This document shows positions 27,643-37,014 of a DNA stretch of 64,000 nucleotides, piece after piece. Both the position numbers and the translations under genes were made by a program. Each line of letters begins with the position of its first letter. The stretch's first letter is position 1. This DNA comes from Gammaproteobacteria bacterium (lineage in GTDB: Bacteria; Pseudomonadota; Gammaproteobacteria; Pseudomonadales; Pseudohongiellaceae). Below the pieces are notes generated by a model. That model searched no databases, was not told the DNA's origin, and was given only the letters and a program-made list of their open reading frames with translations. Location of the stretch: contig JAQWZF010000033.1 of assembly GCA_029253585.1 (NCBI GenBank), positions 22,580 to 86,579 of the forward strand, read 5' to 3'.

Positions 27643-27782
27643 AGAGTCAGCATAACAGCGAGCACAGAAGTTCGCTTCCTGTTGAGTGATTTCAAAATTT
27701 CAAGCTTTATGAATAACATGATCTTCTACCGCGTACCTATTTTTTGGAGTTTATACAAGACCATCCCCGTTTATGCAGGGTT

Positions 27783-28961
27783 CTATAGTCTGTCGGCAGT
27801 TACCGCCAGATTATCAGTACTACCGAACACTTTGGCACCATCTTTGACTGCAGATTCACTCTGCGCCTTACGGCGCTTATGCCTCTCGGCACGACGCGTC
27901 TGATCCTCCACGTCTCCAACTAACTGCCCGCAGGCAGCGCCAATATCATCTCCACGGGTGGTGCGCACCGTTACTGTGTATTCAGCTTGCTGCAATATTT
28001 GCCGAAAATTCGATACCGAGGATGAGCTGGGCCGCCGATAATCGCTCAGGGAAAAAGGATTAAACGGTATCAAATTAATCTTGCAAGGAAGTTGCTCTAG
28101 TAACTTTGCCAGGTCGCGAGCATGCTGCCTGTGGTCGTTCACCCCTGCAATCAAAGTGTATTCGATGACTGGAACCCGCTTATCCGACAAACTATCCATA
28201 TAAGACTGCACCGAACGCAGTAATTCCTTAATTGGATATTTCCTGTTGATTGGCATGATCTGACTGCGTAATTCATCATTTGGGGCATGCAGAGAGACTG
28301 CAAGTGAGGCATTCGTATAGTCTTTCAACTTGTCTATCGCAGGCACAACACCCGAAGTACTGATGGTCACTTTCCGCTTCGATAGTCCATAGGCGCAATC
28401 TTCCATCATGATGCTCAAAGCCTCCATGACATTATCGAAGTTTAGTAATGGCTCGCCCATGCCCATCATTACGACATTGCTAACCTGGCGTTCCATTTTT
28501 CCTTCGAAGGCGCCCAGATGATTATTCGCCCACCACAGTTGGCCAATTATCTCTGCCACGCTTAGGTTACTATTGAAGCCTTGTTTGCCGGTTGCACAGA
28601 ATGAGCAATCCAGGGAGCAGCCTGCCTGAGAAGAGATGCACAACGTGCCTCGCCCAGATTCCGGTATAAATACCATTTCGACATGGCTGCCACTGGCCAC
28701 TTCCACAATCCACTTGCGGCTACCGTCTTCCGATTTGTAGTCTTCCAGAATCTTTGGGATTGAAATATCTGTAGCTTGCTTGAGCTTTTCGCGAAGGTCC
28801 TTGCTGATATCGGTCATAGCATCGATATCCAGCACTCCGCGCTGATGAATCCATTTCAGAATTTGATCAGCGCGAAAGGGCTTCTCTCCCAAGTCGGCGA
28901 ACAACGCCCGAAGATTTGCCAGAGAAAGACCAGCTAAATTGGGTTTGTGAATCGCCGTCAT
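27783..28961 (-). CDS. rlmN: Dual-specificity 23S rRNA/tRNA adenine-C2 methyltransferase RlmN
   Basis: The ATG at 28961 has AGAGGAAA upstream; the frame is open to 29000. The radical-SAM cluster motif is CSLDCSFCATG, followed by NVVMMGMGEPLLN. The second methyl-carrying cysteine is in GDDIGAACGQL. RlmN methylates A2503 of 23S rRNA and A37 of some tRNAs. The C-terminal tail after the conserved end (VKDGAKVFGSTDNLAVTA) is somewhat longer than usual. Follows ndk by about 30 bp. Confidence 0.97.
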   Translation of the reverse strand: MTAIHKPNLAGLSLANLRALFADLGEKPFRADQILKWIHQRGVLDIDAMTDISKDLREKLKQATDISIPKILEDYKSEDGSRKWIVEVASGSHVEMVFIPESGRGTLCISSQAGCSLDCSFCATGKQGFNSNLSVAEIIGQLWWANNHLGAFEGKMERQVSNVVMMGMGEPLLNFDNVMEALSIMMEDCAYGLSKRKVTISTSGVVPAIDKLKDYTNASLAVSLHAPNDELRSQIMPINRKYPIKELLRSVQSYMDSLSDKRVPVIEYTLIAGVNDHRQHARDLAKLLEQLPCKINLIPFNPFSLSDYRRPSSSSVSNFRQILQQAEYTVTVRTTRGDDIGAACGQLVGDVEDQTRRAERHKRRKAQSESAVKDGAKVFGSTDNLAVTADRL

Positions 28962-28990
28962 GCTCAACTTTCCTCTAAAGGAGTTTTGCT

Positions 28991-29413
28991 TCAGGAACAA
29001 ATTTCGTCGTCATTGAAAAAATAGCTGACTTCGCGTGCCGCCGAGGTCGTGGAATCAGAGCCATGCACTGCGTTGGCATCGATAGAATGTGCATAATCGG
29101 CACGGATAGTTCCTGCTGCCGCCTCTGCCGGGTTGGTAGCACCCATAAGATCTCGATTTAGCATGACAGCACCCTCGCCTTCCAGTGCAGTGACCATTAC
29201 AGGCCCTGAAGTCATGAATGCGATGAGATCTTTGTAAAAAGGTCTTTCCTTGTGCTCAGCGTAGAATCCGCCGGCTGATTCGTCGTCTAATTGCAGCATT
29301 TTCGCGGCAACAATCTTCAGACCAGCTTTTTCGAAGCGGGCATAGATCTCGCCGATAACGTTCTTCGCTACGGCGTCAGGCTTTATAATGGATAGTGTAC
29401 GTTCGATCGCCAT
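28991..29413 (-). CDS. ndk: Nucleoside diphosphate kinase
   Basis: 140 aa from the ATG at 29413 (GGAG six bases upstream). The catalytic histidine is in the canonical loop [12 protein letters not shown], with N-terminal [15 protein letters not shown]. Exchanges gamma-phosphates among nucleotides in the cytoplasm. Positioned between the isc operon and rlmN as in many gammaproteobacteria. Confidence 0.98.
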   Translation of the reverse strand: MAIERTLSIIKPDAVAKNVIGEIYARFEKAGLKIVAAKMLQLDDESAGGFYAEHKERPFYKDLIAFMTSGPVMVTALEGEGAVMLNRDLMGATNPAEAAAGTIRADYAHSIDANAVHGSDSTTSAAREVSYFFNDDEICS

Positions 29414-29515
29414 CTTAACTCCAATGTGTGGTGGATTCGTGAGAGCGCGCATTATACGTGGTAATTTTTGGATTTTGTACGCTTTTAACGAATAAATACG
29501 CTATTTTTCAGAGGC

Positions 29516-29713
29516 TTAATCGGCGACTTCTTCCATCCAAGCAGCTTGAATACCCTCCAGAATTTTCTCACCACAGCGATCCGGGTCATCGTCAAAGTCA
29601 TCCAGGGCCAGTACCCATTTCCTCAGATCGACGAAATTAACATATTGTGGGTCGGTGTCGGGGAACTGGTCGCTAAGCTCTATGGCGATATCGAATACAT
29701 CGGTCCATTTCAT
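29516..29713 (-). CDS. iscX: Fe-S assembly protein IscX
   Basis: 65 aa, normal length, acidic: MKWTDVFDIAIELSDQFPD, then YVNFVDLRKWVLALDDFDDD. IscX binds IscS and iron and tunes the rate of cluster formation. It is the last gene of the isc operon, 10 bp after fdx. Confidence 0.96.
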   Translation of the reverse strand: MKWTDVFDIAIELSDQFPDTDPQYVNFVDLRKWVLALDDFDDDPDRCGEKILEGIQAAWMEEVAD

Positions 29714-29723
29714 ACGCTGCCCC

Positions 29724-30062
29724 CTAGTGCTCTTCAGAAACCATATTGATTGTGTACTTCGGAATTTCTATGACGAGATCGGACTCCCCAACCAGAGCCT
29801 GGCAGCTCAGGCGCGATTCCGGCTCCAAGCCCCAGGCCTTGTCTAGATAGTCCTCTTCGTTCTCCTCGGCCTCCTCTAGCGAATCGAAGCCCTCGCGCAC
29901 GATAACGTGACAGGTAGTACAGGCACAGGACTTTTCGCAGGCATGCTCAATCGAGATGTTATTTCGAAGTGCTGCATTGAGAACAGTCTCATCCTTTCCT
30001 GCTTCGATTGTTAAGCCGTCAGGGCAGATCACTTCATGTGGAAGAAAGGTTAGCTTAGCCAT
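29724..30062 (-). CDS. fdx: Isc-type [2Fe-2S] ferredoxin
   Basis: 112 aa, adrenodoxin-type. Cluster cysteines are in CEKSCACTTCHV plus a downstream cysteine in ESRLSCQALVG. It supplies electrons to IscS/IscU during cluster assembly. Sits between hscA and iscX. Confidence 0.97.
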   Translation of the reverse strand: MAKLTFLPHEVICPDGLTIEAGKDETVLNAALRNNISIEHACEKSCACTTCHVIVREGFDSLEEAEENEEDYLDKAWGLEPESRLSCQALVGESDLVIEIPKYTINMVSEEH

Positions 30063-30125
30063 TTCGGTTTAAATTTCCCTTGGTCGAGGATTAACGGTAA
30101 TTTTATTCGGTGAACAGTATCACCT

Positions 30126-30145
30126 GACCGACTAACTAGTCGGTC
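30126..30145. other. Perfect inverted repeat between hscA and fdx
   Basis: GACCGACTA (30126-30134), two bases, TAGTCGGTC (30137-30145). It touches the hscA stop codon. No T-run follows on the minus strand, so a true terminator is unlikely; an mRNA-stabilising or processing hairpin inside the isc operon is possible. Confidence 0.55.
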
Positions 30146-32007
30146 TACTTTTCCACTGCATCGATAGACTCGCCACGAAGGGCGTTAGCAATGTGCAGAT
30201 CCATTCTCTTTGCCGCAAATTCGCTGCTGGCCTTGTTCAACTCTTCGGTCGCCGCGTGTATCTGCACACTGCTCCCCGTTGTCATTGTGATCTCGAGCGC
30301 CTTAATCGATTCGGAGAGGCTGTCGGCCTCTTCTCGGGACAATAAATTTCCGTCGACAAGGAGCGCATTAGCGATTGCGTCCAGCAATTGAGTAGCCTCA
30401 AGTTGCGCCTCTTTTATCGATCGAGCTTCCATATCGAGCTTTGCGTGACTCTGGGAATCCTGCAACATTTCTTCGATGACACTGAATTCGAGGCCATAGC
30501 TAGGCTTAACCTGGATTTCGGCTTTCTTACCCGTACTCAGCTCTTGTGCGGACACACTTAGCAGGCCATCTGCGTCCACCTGAAAACTAACCCGTATCTT
30601 CGCAGCACCCGCCACCATCGCCGGAATATCGCGAAGCTCAAATCGGGCCAGAGATCGACAATCGGAGACCAATTCTCGTTCACCCTGCACAACGTGTAGA
30701 GACATGACGGTCTGACCATCCTTGAATGTCGTAAACTCCTGCGCCTTGGCTACAGGAATAGTTGTGTTGCGAGGAATGATCTTCTCCACAAGCTCACCCA
30801 TCGTCTCTATTCCTAACGACAACGGATTGACATCCAGAAGCAGAAAGCTGTCGGGAGATTTATTCCCGATAAGCACGTCGGCCTGAATGCCAGCACCGAT
30901 AGCGACCACCTTATCCGCGTCAATATCGGTCAGCGGTGTTTTACCAAAAAATTCTGCTACGGCATCGCGAACCAGCGGCATTCGAGTAGAGCCGCCCACC
31001 ATCACGATATTATCGATATCAGCGGCACTAAGGCCTGCATCACGCAGCACCCTGCGGCAGCTCGTTACAGTTCTACGAATCATGTCTGCGGTAAGTTCCC
31101 TGAGCGCACTTTCGTCAAGCAGCGCGGACCATTCGTCGATTACTATTGTGGTTTGATTCTTATCACTCAGCTCGTGCTTCGCCGCATTAGCCAGCTGCCG
31201 CAGTCTCGCTATCGATGGCACTGCTACGCCTGCCGATTCTTGCAACTGCGCGGCGATCCATTCGGCTATAGCATGATCGATATCATCGCCACCGAGACTG
31301 GTATCCCCACCGGTTGCCAGCACTTCGAATACGCCGTTTTTCAGGCTGAGAAGTGATACATCGAAGGTGCCACCGCCCAGGTCGAATACCACCACATTGC
31401 CTTGATCATTGCTATCCAGGCCATAGGCCACAGCCGCTGCGGTAGGCTCATTCAGCAGCCGCAGCACTTTGAGTCCAGCGAGCTGAGCCGCATCCTTGGT
31501 TTGCTGCCGCTGCGCGTCATTAAAATACGCCGGCACGGTGATAACAGCACCTTCCAGCGTTCCCTTAAGGCTTGATTCGGCGCGCTCTACCAGCGCGCCT
31601 AGAATATCGGCCGAGATCTGAACTACATCCTTGCTGCCGGCCTCGGTCAGAATTGCGGGCGCTCCATCTGCTCGCGCCTCATCGAATTCGAAGGGGAGAT
31701 AATCTTGCTTTGCCTTCAGTTCGCTGAGGCTCTTGCCAAGTAGGCGTTTAACGGACGCAATCGTGTTGAGTGGGTCATCGACCAATAGTGCTTTTGCTTC
31801 GACCCCAACTAGTGGCGGCTTGCCTTTGGCGTAATGAACTACAGAGGGAAGTAGATGCTGATCCGCACTATCTGGCAGAGTTTCTACTCCGGGCCCAAAG
31901 CTTGCTGCGACTAGTGAATTAGTCGTTCCCAGATCGATTCCCACGGCACGACGATGCAGTGGCTTCGCCTGCTTTCCACCGGGTTCCTGAATCTGGAGTA
32001 AAGCCAT
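30145..32007 (-). CDS. hscA: Fe-S cluster chaperone HscA (Hsp70 family)
   Basis: 620 aa. Nucleotide-binding domain with VGIDLGTTNSLVA, PAYFNDAQRQQTKDAA and DLGGGTFDVSLL; the substrate-binding domain begins around NPLSLGIETMGE. Hsp70 specialised to release clusters from IscU through its LPPVK motif. Encoded after hscB in the isc operon. Confidence 0.98.
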   Translation of the reverse strand: MALLQIQEPGGKQAKPLHRRAVGIDLGTTNSLVAASFGPGVETLPDSADQHLLPSVVHYAKGKPPLVGVEAKALLVDDPLNTIASVKRLLGKSLSELKAKQDYLPFEFDEARADGAPAILTEAGSKDVVQISADILGALVERAESSLKGTLEGAVITVPAYFNDAQRQQTKDAAQLAGLKVLRLLNEPTAAAVAYGLDSNDQGNVVVFDLGGGTFDVSLLSLKNGVFEVLATGGDTSLGGDDIDHAIAEWIAAQLQESAGVAVPSIARLRQLANAAKHELSDKNQTTIVIDEWSALLDESALRELTADMIRRTVTSCRRVLRDAGLSAADIDNIVMVGGSTRMPLVRDAVAEFFGKTPLTDIDADKVVAIGAGIQADVLIGNKSPDSFLLLDVNPLSLGIETMGELVEKIIPRNTTIPVAKAQEFTTFKDGQTVMSLHVVQGERELVSDCRSLARFELRDIPAMVAGAAKIRVSFQVDADGLLSVSAQELSTGKKAEIQVKPSYGLEFSVIEEMLQDSQSHAKLDMEARSIKEAQLEATQLLDAIANALLVDGNLLSREEADSLSESIKALEITMTTGSSVQIHAATEELNKASSEFAAKRMDLHIANALRGESIDAVEK

Positions 32008-32077
32008 GTAAATTCGTTATCTCTATTTTTTAATATTAGTAGAAGCGATTCTTGGCAGACAGTCCACTCTATTGCGC

Positions 32078-32611
32078 CTAATAGCCTAATCGAAGCTCTT
32101 CGTCGGCGTTTATCTCGGTACTTAATTTATAAAAAAACTGAAGCTCATGATAAACCTTCTTTGCCTCATTGAAATCTTCCAGATCAAAAAACTCTGCAAA
32201 CTTCTTTTCTTGTTTTTCTAATTTTACATTTACCTCAGAGCGCAGCGCATCCAGACTCACTAATGCCGATTCGTCTTTAGGCAGCTCATCCAACTTCTCT
32301 CGTAGCTGTATCTGTTCTAGCAAGAGATCCATGCTTAGATCATTCTGATTGACCTGCTCCACGTCGATATCACGCAGAGACAATAGATAGGCCGCCCTTC
32401 GAAGGGGAGACTTTAGCGTCTCATAGGCTTCGTTTAAATAACTGCTTAGCTGCACAGCCCGGAGTTTTTCCGGCTCTTCGGCATTAGCAAAACGGTCGGG
32501 ATGCACCTCACCCTGCTGTCTTCGGTACTCTGCCGAAAGCGACTCCTGATCGAGCTCGCATGCCTCCGGTAAATTGAAGAGTGTGAAGTAATTTCTTGTT
32601 AGTGATTGCAC
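32078..32611 (-). CDS. hscB: Fe-S cluster co-chaperone HscB (J-domain)
   Basis: 177 aa. N-terminal J domain with the HPD motif (GEVHPDRFANAEE) and C-terminal three-helix IscU-binding domain. Stimulates HscA ATPase and delivers IscU. The 87-bp spacer to iscA contains small repeats (TCGAAAGAGTT twice, 32655-32665 and 32669-32679). Confidence 0.97.
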   Translation of the reverse strand: MQSLTRNYFTLFNLPEACELDQESLSAEYRRQQGEVHPDRFANAEEPEKLRAVQLSSYLNEAYETLKSPLRRAAYLLSLRDIDVEQVNQNDLSMDLLLEQIQLREKLDELPKDESALVSLDALRSEVNVKLEKQEKKFAEFFDLEDFNEAKKVYHELQFFYKLSTEINADEELRLGY

Positions 32612-32698
32612 TTTAGATTGGCTACGCTGCAGGTTTAGAACGAATCTTTTTACATCGAAAGAGTTGAGTCGAAAGAGTTTTACATCAAATGGACTAGG

Positions 32699-33022
32699 TC
32701 AGATACTAAAACTCTCGCCGCAACCGCACTCACCCTTCGCATTCGGGTTCTTGAACTCGAAGCCTTCATTAACGCCGTGTTTCACAAAGTCCATTTCCGT
32801 GCCATCAATGTAGACGAGGCTTTTTGGGTCTACAATAATTTTGACGCCCTGCTCTTCGAATATCTCATCGCCGACTTCCAGCTTGTCGACGAATTCGAGG
32901 ATATAGGCCATTCCTGAACATCCAGTTGTCTTGACCCCAACGCGTATCCCGATACCGTGACCACGATCCGCTAATTGTTCTGCCACATGAGCTGCGGCTG
33001 TGGATGAAATTGAAATTGCCAT
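32699..33022 (-). CDS. iscA: A-type Fe-S carrier IscA
   Basis: 107 aa. The three cluster cysteines are present: [12 protein letters not shown] and the C-terminal GECGCGES. The sequence [14 protein letters not shown] is diagnostic. Carries clusters from IscU to targets. 18 bp after iscU. Confidence 0.98.
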   Translation of the reverse strand: MAISISSTAAAHVAEQLADRGHGIGIRVGVKTTGCSGMAYILEFVDKLEVGDEIFEEQGVKIIVDPKSLVYIDGTEMDFVKHGVNEGFEFKNPNAKGECGCGESFSI

Positions 33023-33040
33023 GAGCGACTTCTTTCCCTC

Positions 33041-33424
33041 TTATCCTTTTCTCTTCTGCTTCACATCTTCGATTGCAGCCTTGATCGCATCTTCAGCGAG
33101 CACCGAGCAGTGAATCTTTACAGGCGGCAAACCGAGCTCGTCCGCAATGTCTTTATTCTTGATCAGAGTCGCTTCGTCAAGCGATCTACCCTTTACCCAC
33201 TCGGTAAGCAGCGAGCTAGAGGCGATAGCCGAACCGCAGCCATAGGTCTTAAATTTTGCATCTTCGATCACACCGTTCGCGTCAACTTTAATCTGCAGAC
33301 GCATCACGTCGCCACACGCGGGAGCGCCGACCATTCCAGTGCCAACATTCACATCGCTGTCGTCCATCTTACCGACGTTACGAGGGTTCTCGTAGTGATC
33401 CAATACTTTGTCTGAATACGCCAT
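33041..33424 (-). CDS. iscU: Fe-S cluster scaffold IscU
   Basis: 127 aa. Cluster ligands Cys37 (GAPACGDVM), Cys63 (YGCGSAIA) and Cys106 (KIHCSVLAED), with Asp39; the HscA recognition motif LPPVK is residues 99-103. The central scaffold of the Isc system. Confidence 0.98.
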   Translation of the reverse strand: MAYSDKVLDHYENPRNVGKMDDSDVNVGTGMVGAPACGDVMRLQIKVDANGVIEDAKFKTYGCGSAIASSSLLTEWVKGRSLDEATLIKNKDIADELGLPPVKIHCSVLAEDAIKAAIEDVKQKRKG

Positions 33425-33449
33425 TCTTAATTCTCCTGGCTCGCTCCGA

Positions 33450-34664
33450 TTAGTGAGCTGCCCATTTAACTTGACTTAGGTCGATACCGTCGTTGTGCAT
33501 GTCCCACAACGGCGATAATTCTCTTAACTTGCCTACGGCTTCGCGTGTTTTTTCGATAGCAAAGTCTATCTCTTCCTCGGTCGTAAATCGGCCGATCGTC
33601 ATTCTCAACGAGCTATGGGCCAATTCGTCGTTCAGACCAATGGCGCGCAGCACATAGGAAGGTTCCAGACTGGCCGAAGTGCAGGCTGAACCAGAGGAGA
33701 CGGCCAGATCACGAAGGGCCATCATCAGGGATTCTCCCTCAACGAAGTTGAAGCTGATATTCAGGTTGCCGGCAACACGATGGTCTGCATCACCGTTCAC
33801 AAACACTTCTTCCATATCCTTGAAGCCCTCAAGCAGCCGATTGCGCAGGGCCAAAACTCGGGCATTCTCCGCATGCATCTCTTCTTTCGCGATACGGTAC
33901 GCCTCCCCCATACCTACAATCTGGTGTGTAGCTAGTGTGCCGGAACGCATACCACGCTCATGTCCACCACCGTGCATCTGCGGCTCAATGCGAACACGCG
34001 GCTTACGCCGCACATAGAGAGCGCCTATACCCTTGGGCCCATAAGTTTTATGTGCGGTGAGCGACATCAGATCTACTTGCATTTCTTCCATATCGATGTC
34101 GATCTTTCCTGTGCTCTGGGCCGCATCGACATGAAAAATAACCTTATGCTCACGAGTGACCTTGCCAATCGCGGCGATATCGTTTATTACTCCAATCTCG
34201 TTGTTTACGTGCATTAGAGAAACAAGGATGGTATCGGGACGAATTGCGTCAGCTACCGCTTCCGGCGTGATTAATCCTGCCTCGGTCGGATCAAGATAAG
34301 TCACTTCGTAACCCTCTCGCTCCAATTGACGACAGCTATCAAGCACTGCTTTGTGCTCAATCTTGGAAGTAATGATGTGCTTGCCTTTCTTTACGTAAAA
34401 ATGAGCAGCGCCCTTTATAGCCAAGTTGTCTGCCTCTGTAGCCCCAGAAGTCCAGACGATTTCTCGAGGATCACAGTTGATCAGATCGGCTACCTGGCGA
34501 CGCGCTGTTTCGACAGCTTCTTCAGCCTTCCAGCCAAACATATGCGAACGCGATGCAGGGTTGCCGAAATTGGCTTCAAGAGTAAGACACTCTGCCATTT
34601 TTGCAGCGACTCGCGGATCGACCGGGGTAGTTGATGAATAATCTAAATAAATTGGAAATTGCAT
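33450..34664 (-). CDS. iscS: Cysteine desulfurase IscS
   Basis: 404 aa from the ATG at 34664 (GGAG seven bases upstream; a GTG at 34676 is the longer alternative). PLP lysine in [12 protein letters not shown], mobile catalytic cysteine in [16 protein letters not shown]. Abstracts sulfur from cysteine for IscU and tRNA thiolation. First structural gene after iscR. Confidence 0.98.
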   Translation of the reverse strand: MQFPIYLDYSSTTPVDPRVAAKMAECLTLEANFGNPASRSHMFGWKAEEAVETARRQVADLINCDPREIVWTSGATEADNLAIKGAAHFYVKKGKHIITSKIEHKAVLDSCRQLEREGYEVTYLDPTEAGLITPEAVADAIRPDTILVSLMHVNNEIGVINDIAAIGKVTREHKVIFHVDAAQSTGKIDIDMEEMQVDLMSLTAHKTYGPKGIGALYVRRKPRVRIEPQMHGGGHERGMRSGTLATHQIVGMGEAYRIAKEEMHAENARVLALRNRLLEGFKDMEEVFVNGDADHRVAGNLNISFNFVEGESLMMALRDLAVSSGSACTSASLEPSYVLRAIGLNDELAHSSLRMTIGRFTTEEEIDFAIEKTREAVGKLRELSPLWDMHNDGIDLSQVKWAAH

Positions 34665-34689
34665 TGATTGCTCCACTACTGTTACTTCT

Positions 34690-35181
34690 CTACAAGCTTG
34701 GGGCCAAGACCCGAATGTCTTCTACACTCTCGCTGACAATTAGGTGTTTTCGGTCTTGGTGCTGCGAAATTCGTTTCACTTCATTCTTTGCTACCAAATC
34801 TGCAAGGCTAATACCCTCCAGAAAGGCATGAATCTGTTGACTTAAATCTTCCCACAGATAATGGGTTAAGCAGGTCTCACCACCCTGGCAGTCCCCTGCC
34901 CCTTTGCACTTGGTCGTATCAACCGACTCATTTACTGCATCGACTATCTCAGCGATATAAATTGCCTCAGCACCCCGTTGCAGCTCATAGCCGCCACCCG
35001 GGCCTCTAACACTGCTCACCAACGAGCCGCGTCTAAGTTTGGCAAACAATTGCTCCAAATAAGAGAGCGATATAGCCTGTCGCTGAGATATATCCGCAAG
35101 GCTCACCGGTCCCTGATTTTTATGCAGAGCTAAGTCCAGCATTGCTGTTACCGCGTATCTACCCTTTGTGGTCAAACGCAT
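34690..35181 (-). CDS. iscR: Rrf2-family [2Fe-2S] transcriptional regulator IscR
   Basis: 163 aa. Winged helix at the N-terminus ([19 protein letters not shown]) and cluster ligands Cys92, Cys98, Cys104 with His107, the same positions as the E. coli protein. Holo-IscR represses its own operon through type 1 sites; one is present directly upstream at 35224-35248. First gene of the operon. Confidence 0.98.
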   Translation of the reverse strand: MRLTTKGRYAVTAMLDLALHKNQGPVSLADISQRQAISLSYLEQLFAKLRRGSLVSSVRGPGGGYELQRGAEAIYIAEIVDAVNESVDTTKCKGAGDCQGGETCLTHYLWEDLSQQIHAFLEGISLADLVAKNEVKRISQHQDRKHLIVSESVEDIRVLAPSL

Positions 35182-35215
35182 AGGAAGTCTTCTCGGTGCC
35201 TAGTAAACCCTGAAG

Positions 35216-35248
35216 ATTATCGAATACCTAAGTAAAATAGTCAAGTAT
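35216..35248 (-). promoter_or_regulatory. isc operon promoter with IscR type 1 binding site
   Basis: On the minus strand TTGACT (35244-35239) and GATAAT (35221-35216) are separated by 17 bases. The -35 box lies inside a 25-base site, 35224-35248, that begins ATACTTGACT and ends TACTTAGGTAT. This matches the type 1 IscR consensus (ATA...GACT...TA...TAT), indicating repression of the operon by [2Fe-2S]-IscR. Confidence 0.85.
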
Positions 35249-35291
35249 ATGCCTCATCTATTGGAGTAGTCGAAAAGACTGGGCTTGAGAT

Positions 35292-35885
35292 CTATGCGCG
35301 TTCGGAGACTAGGGTAGAGGCTGCCTTGCCGAAATCATCATTCAGTGGATAACCGAAGGCCTTGGCCTGGAGAGCGATAATGGCAAGATAGTGAATACTG
35401 TGGGTTATCAGACCCATCATCTCGCGCTCTACAGTGCTGCTAATCTCAACCGCGGGACTGGAAGGCAGGACAGACTCCTTGACCGTTATTAGATCCTCTG
35501 CAAATAGAGTCTGCTTGAGCTGCTCAACCCTCCTGGCAATAGTTGCCAGAGCGAGGCATGCTGCCTCTAAGTTGCGCTCAATTTCCTTGTCACGTATGCG
35601 CTCATCGTAGTCGATTGCAGCTGCCGGCAATTCACAGAAGAAGCTGTAGAAACGGTCGAGGATATGGCGAGTATGGGCAGCAATCGAAGAACTGCCCCGC
35701 GAAGTGCCGACATAGATCTCTTGGGACACCATTTCCAGGATTTGTTCGCACTGTTCGATGAACTGGATGCACCCGTCGATCAGGAGCGACTCTGAGCTGG
35801 AGTTTGCTAGCCCGGCGACTCTTAGTCCTACTTTACTGTGCGTCATTAGTTTACCATTACCGCTCATTTTGAAACTATCGACCAA
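35292..35885 (-). CDS. DinB superfamily protein
   Basis: 197 aa, or about 184 from the inner ATG at 35846. Four-helix bundle pattern with AAHTRHILDRFYSFF in the first part and GLITHSIHYLAIIAL near the end, giving the His metal triad usual for DinB/YfiT-like proteins. Such proteins are metal-dependent thiol transferases or have unknown roles. Monocistronic, upstream of iscR on the same strand with the isc promoter between them. Confidence 0.75.
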   Translation of the reverse strand: MVDSFKMSGNGKLMTHSKVGLRVAGLANSSSESLLIDGCIQFIEQCEQILEMVSQEIYVGTSRGSSSIAAHTRHILDRFYSFFCELPAAAIDYDERIRDKEIERNLEAACLALATIARRVEQLKQTLFAEDLITVKESVLPSSPAVEISSTVEREMMGLITHSIHYLAIIALQAKAFGYPLNDDFGKAASTLVSERA

Positions 35886-36106
35886 ACCTAGAAAGAACGA
35901 TGCCTAGCCGAGTAGCTTTGTAAATATAGCATTGCAACCATGGGGCTACTATGTAGCCTGTAGGAGCACAGGCTCGTATGAGTTCAACTTTAAGACCCTG
36001 TTGAGGGCTATTCTATTGCAGCGCCTTGATCTATATCGGAGTTCGCCCTATAAACCACAGCTACTGCCCAGCCCAGCCGGCAGCGCCTTGAGAGTAACGC
36101 ACAAAG

Positions 36107-36943
36107 ATGAAAGTCGATTTACACTGTCATAGTTATTTCTCAGACGGCAAGCAGTCACCTTCTTTCCTTTTGCAACGAGCAAGGGAGAAGCAGTTGACTC
36201 ATCTAGCACTCACCGACCATGACTGTGTAGATGGCCTGGACCTGCTGCGCTCTGAAGCCGAAGGAATAAACATCATCAACGGTGTAGAACTTTCCTGCCT
36301 ATGGGGTAGCAGCGAGATTCATATTGTCGGACTACTAATTGATTCGGACCACGATCACTTAGAAAAACTGTTAGGATCTCAACAAGCAGAACGAGAAAAA
36401 CGCGCGCTGATTATCGACGAAAAACTACAGAAGCTTGGCGTCGATGGGCTCATGCCCTATCTGCGTTCATTACCCTGCACCGCCATTACGCGCAGCCATA
36501 TTGCCGACTTCCTCGTAGACGAGAAGATTTGCAAGAACCGCCAGAAGGCCTTTAAATCCCACCTGGGAAAGCGAGGAAAAGTCTACGCTGCTGCGACTTG
36601 CTCTAGCATGAGTGAGGGAGTGACTGCTATTCGCAATGCAGGAGGCATTGCCGTTGTTGCCCACCCTGGACGGTATCCATTGAGCAAGACCAAATTGAGC
36701 GTACTATTAGACGATTTTAAGGAATGTGGAGGGGAAGCGATCGAGGGAAGTTACTCCAACATAGATCCTCACACACAATCTTACTTGGCTCGCTTGGCCG
36801 AGGAGAAGTCGCTCTATCTTTCAGCAGGCTCAGATTTCCACGACGCCGCAGCCACCTGGACGGACATAGGAAAATTTCCGAACCTCGATCAGCGCGCAAT
36901 AAAAAATGCCATTTGGTTGCATCCCAAATGGCATTCTTCATAA
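36107..36943 (+). CDS. rnm: PHP-domain 5'-3' exoribonuclease RNase AM (YciV)
   Basis: 278 aa. PHP metal motifs MKVDLHCHSYFSDG, LALTDHDCVDG, NGVELSC, GGIAVVAHPGRYP and AGSDFHD are all intact. The E. coli homologue (RNase AM) matures 5' ends of rRNA and trims short RNAs. The last codons contain a long hairpin (36905-36935) that may act as a terminator for the opposite strand. Confidence 0.92.
   Translation: MKVDLHCHSYFSDGKQSPSFLLQRAREKQLTHLALTDHDCVDGLDLLRSEAEGINIINGVELSCLWGSSEIHIVGLLIDSDHDHLEKLLGSQQAEREKRALIIDEKLQKLGVDGLMPYLRSLPCTAITRSHIADFLVDEKICKNRQKAFKSHLGKRGKVYAAATCSSMSEGVTAIRNAGGIAVVAHPGRYPLSKTKLSVLLDDFKECGGEAIEGSYSNIDPHTQSYLARLAEEKSLYLSAGSDFHDAAATWTDIGKFPNLDQRAIKNAIWLHPKWHSS
36905..36935 (-). 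terminator. Hairpin inside the 3' end of rnm, terminator for the opposite gene
   Basis: Perfect 12-bp stem AATGCCATTTGG (36905-36916) / CCAAATGGCATT (36924-36935) with a 7-base loop. Read on the minus strand it is followed by a T-run (A-run at 36899-36906), the form of a rho-independent terminator for the zinc-ribbon gene ending at 37015. It is embedded in rnm codons. Confidence 0.7.
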
Positions 36944-37014
36944 TCGTAAACTGCAGCTATCTCGATAGTAACGACGTTGCTTGATGCCGCTAACTCAAGA
37001 CCGCGGCGATTCTA

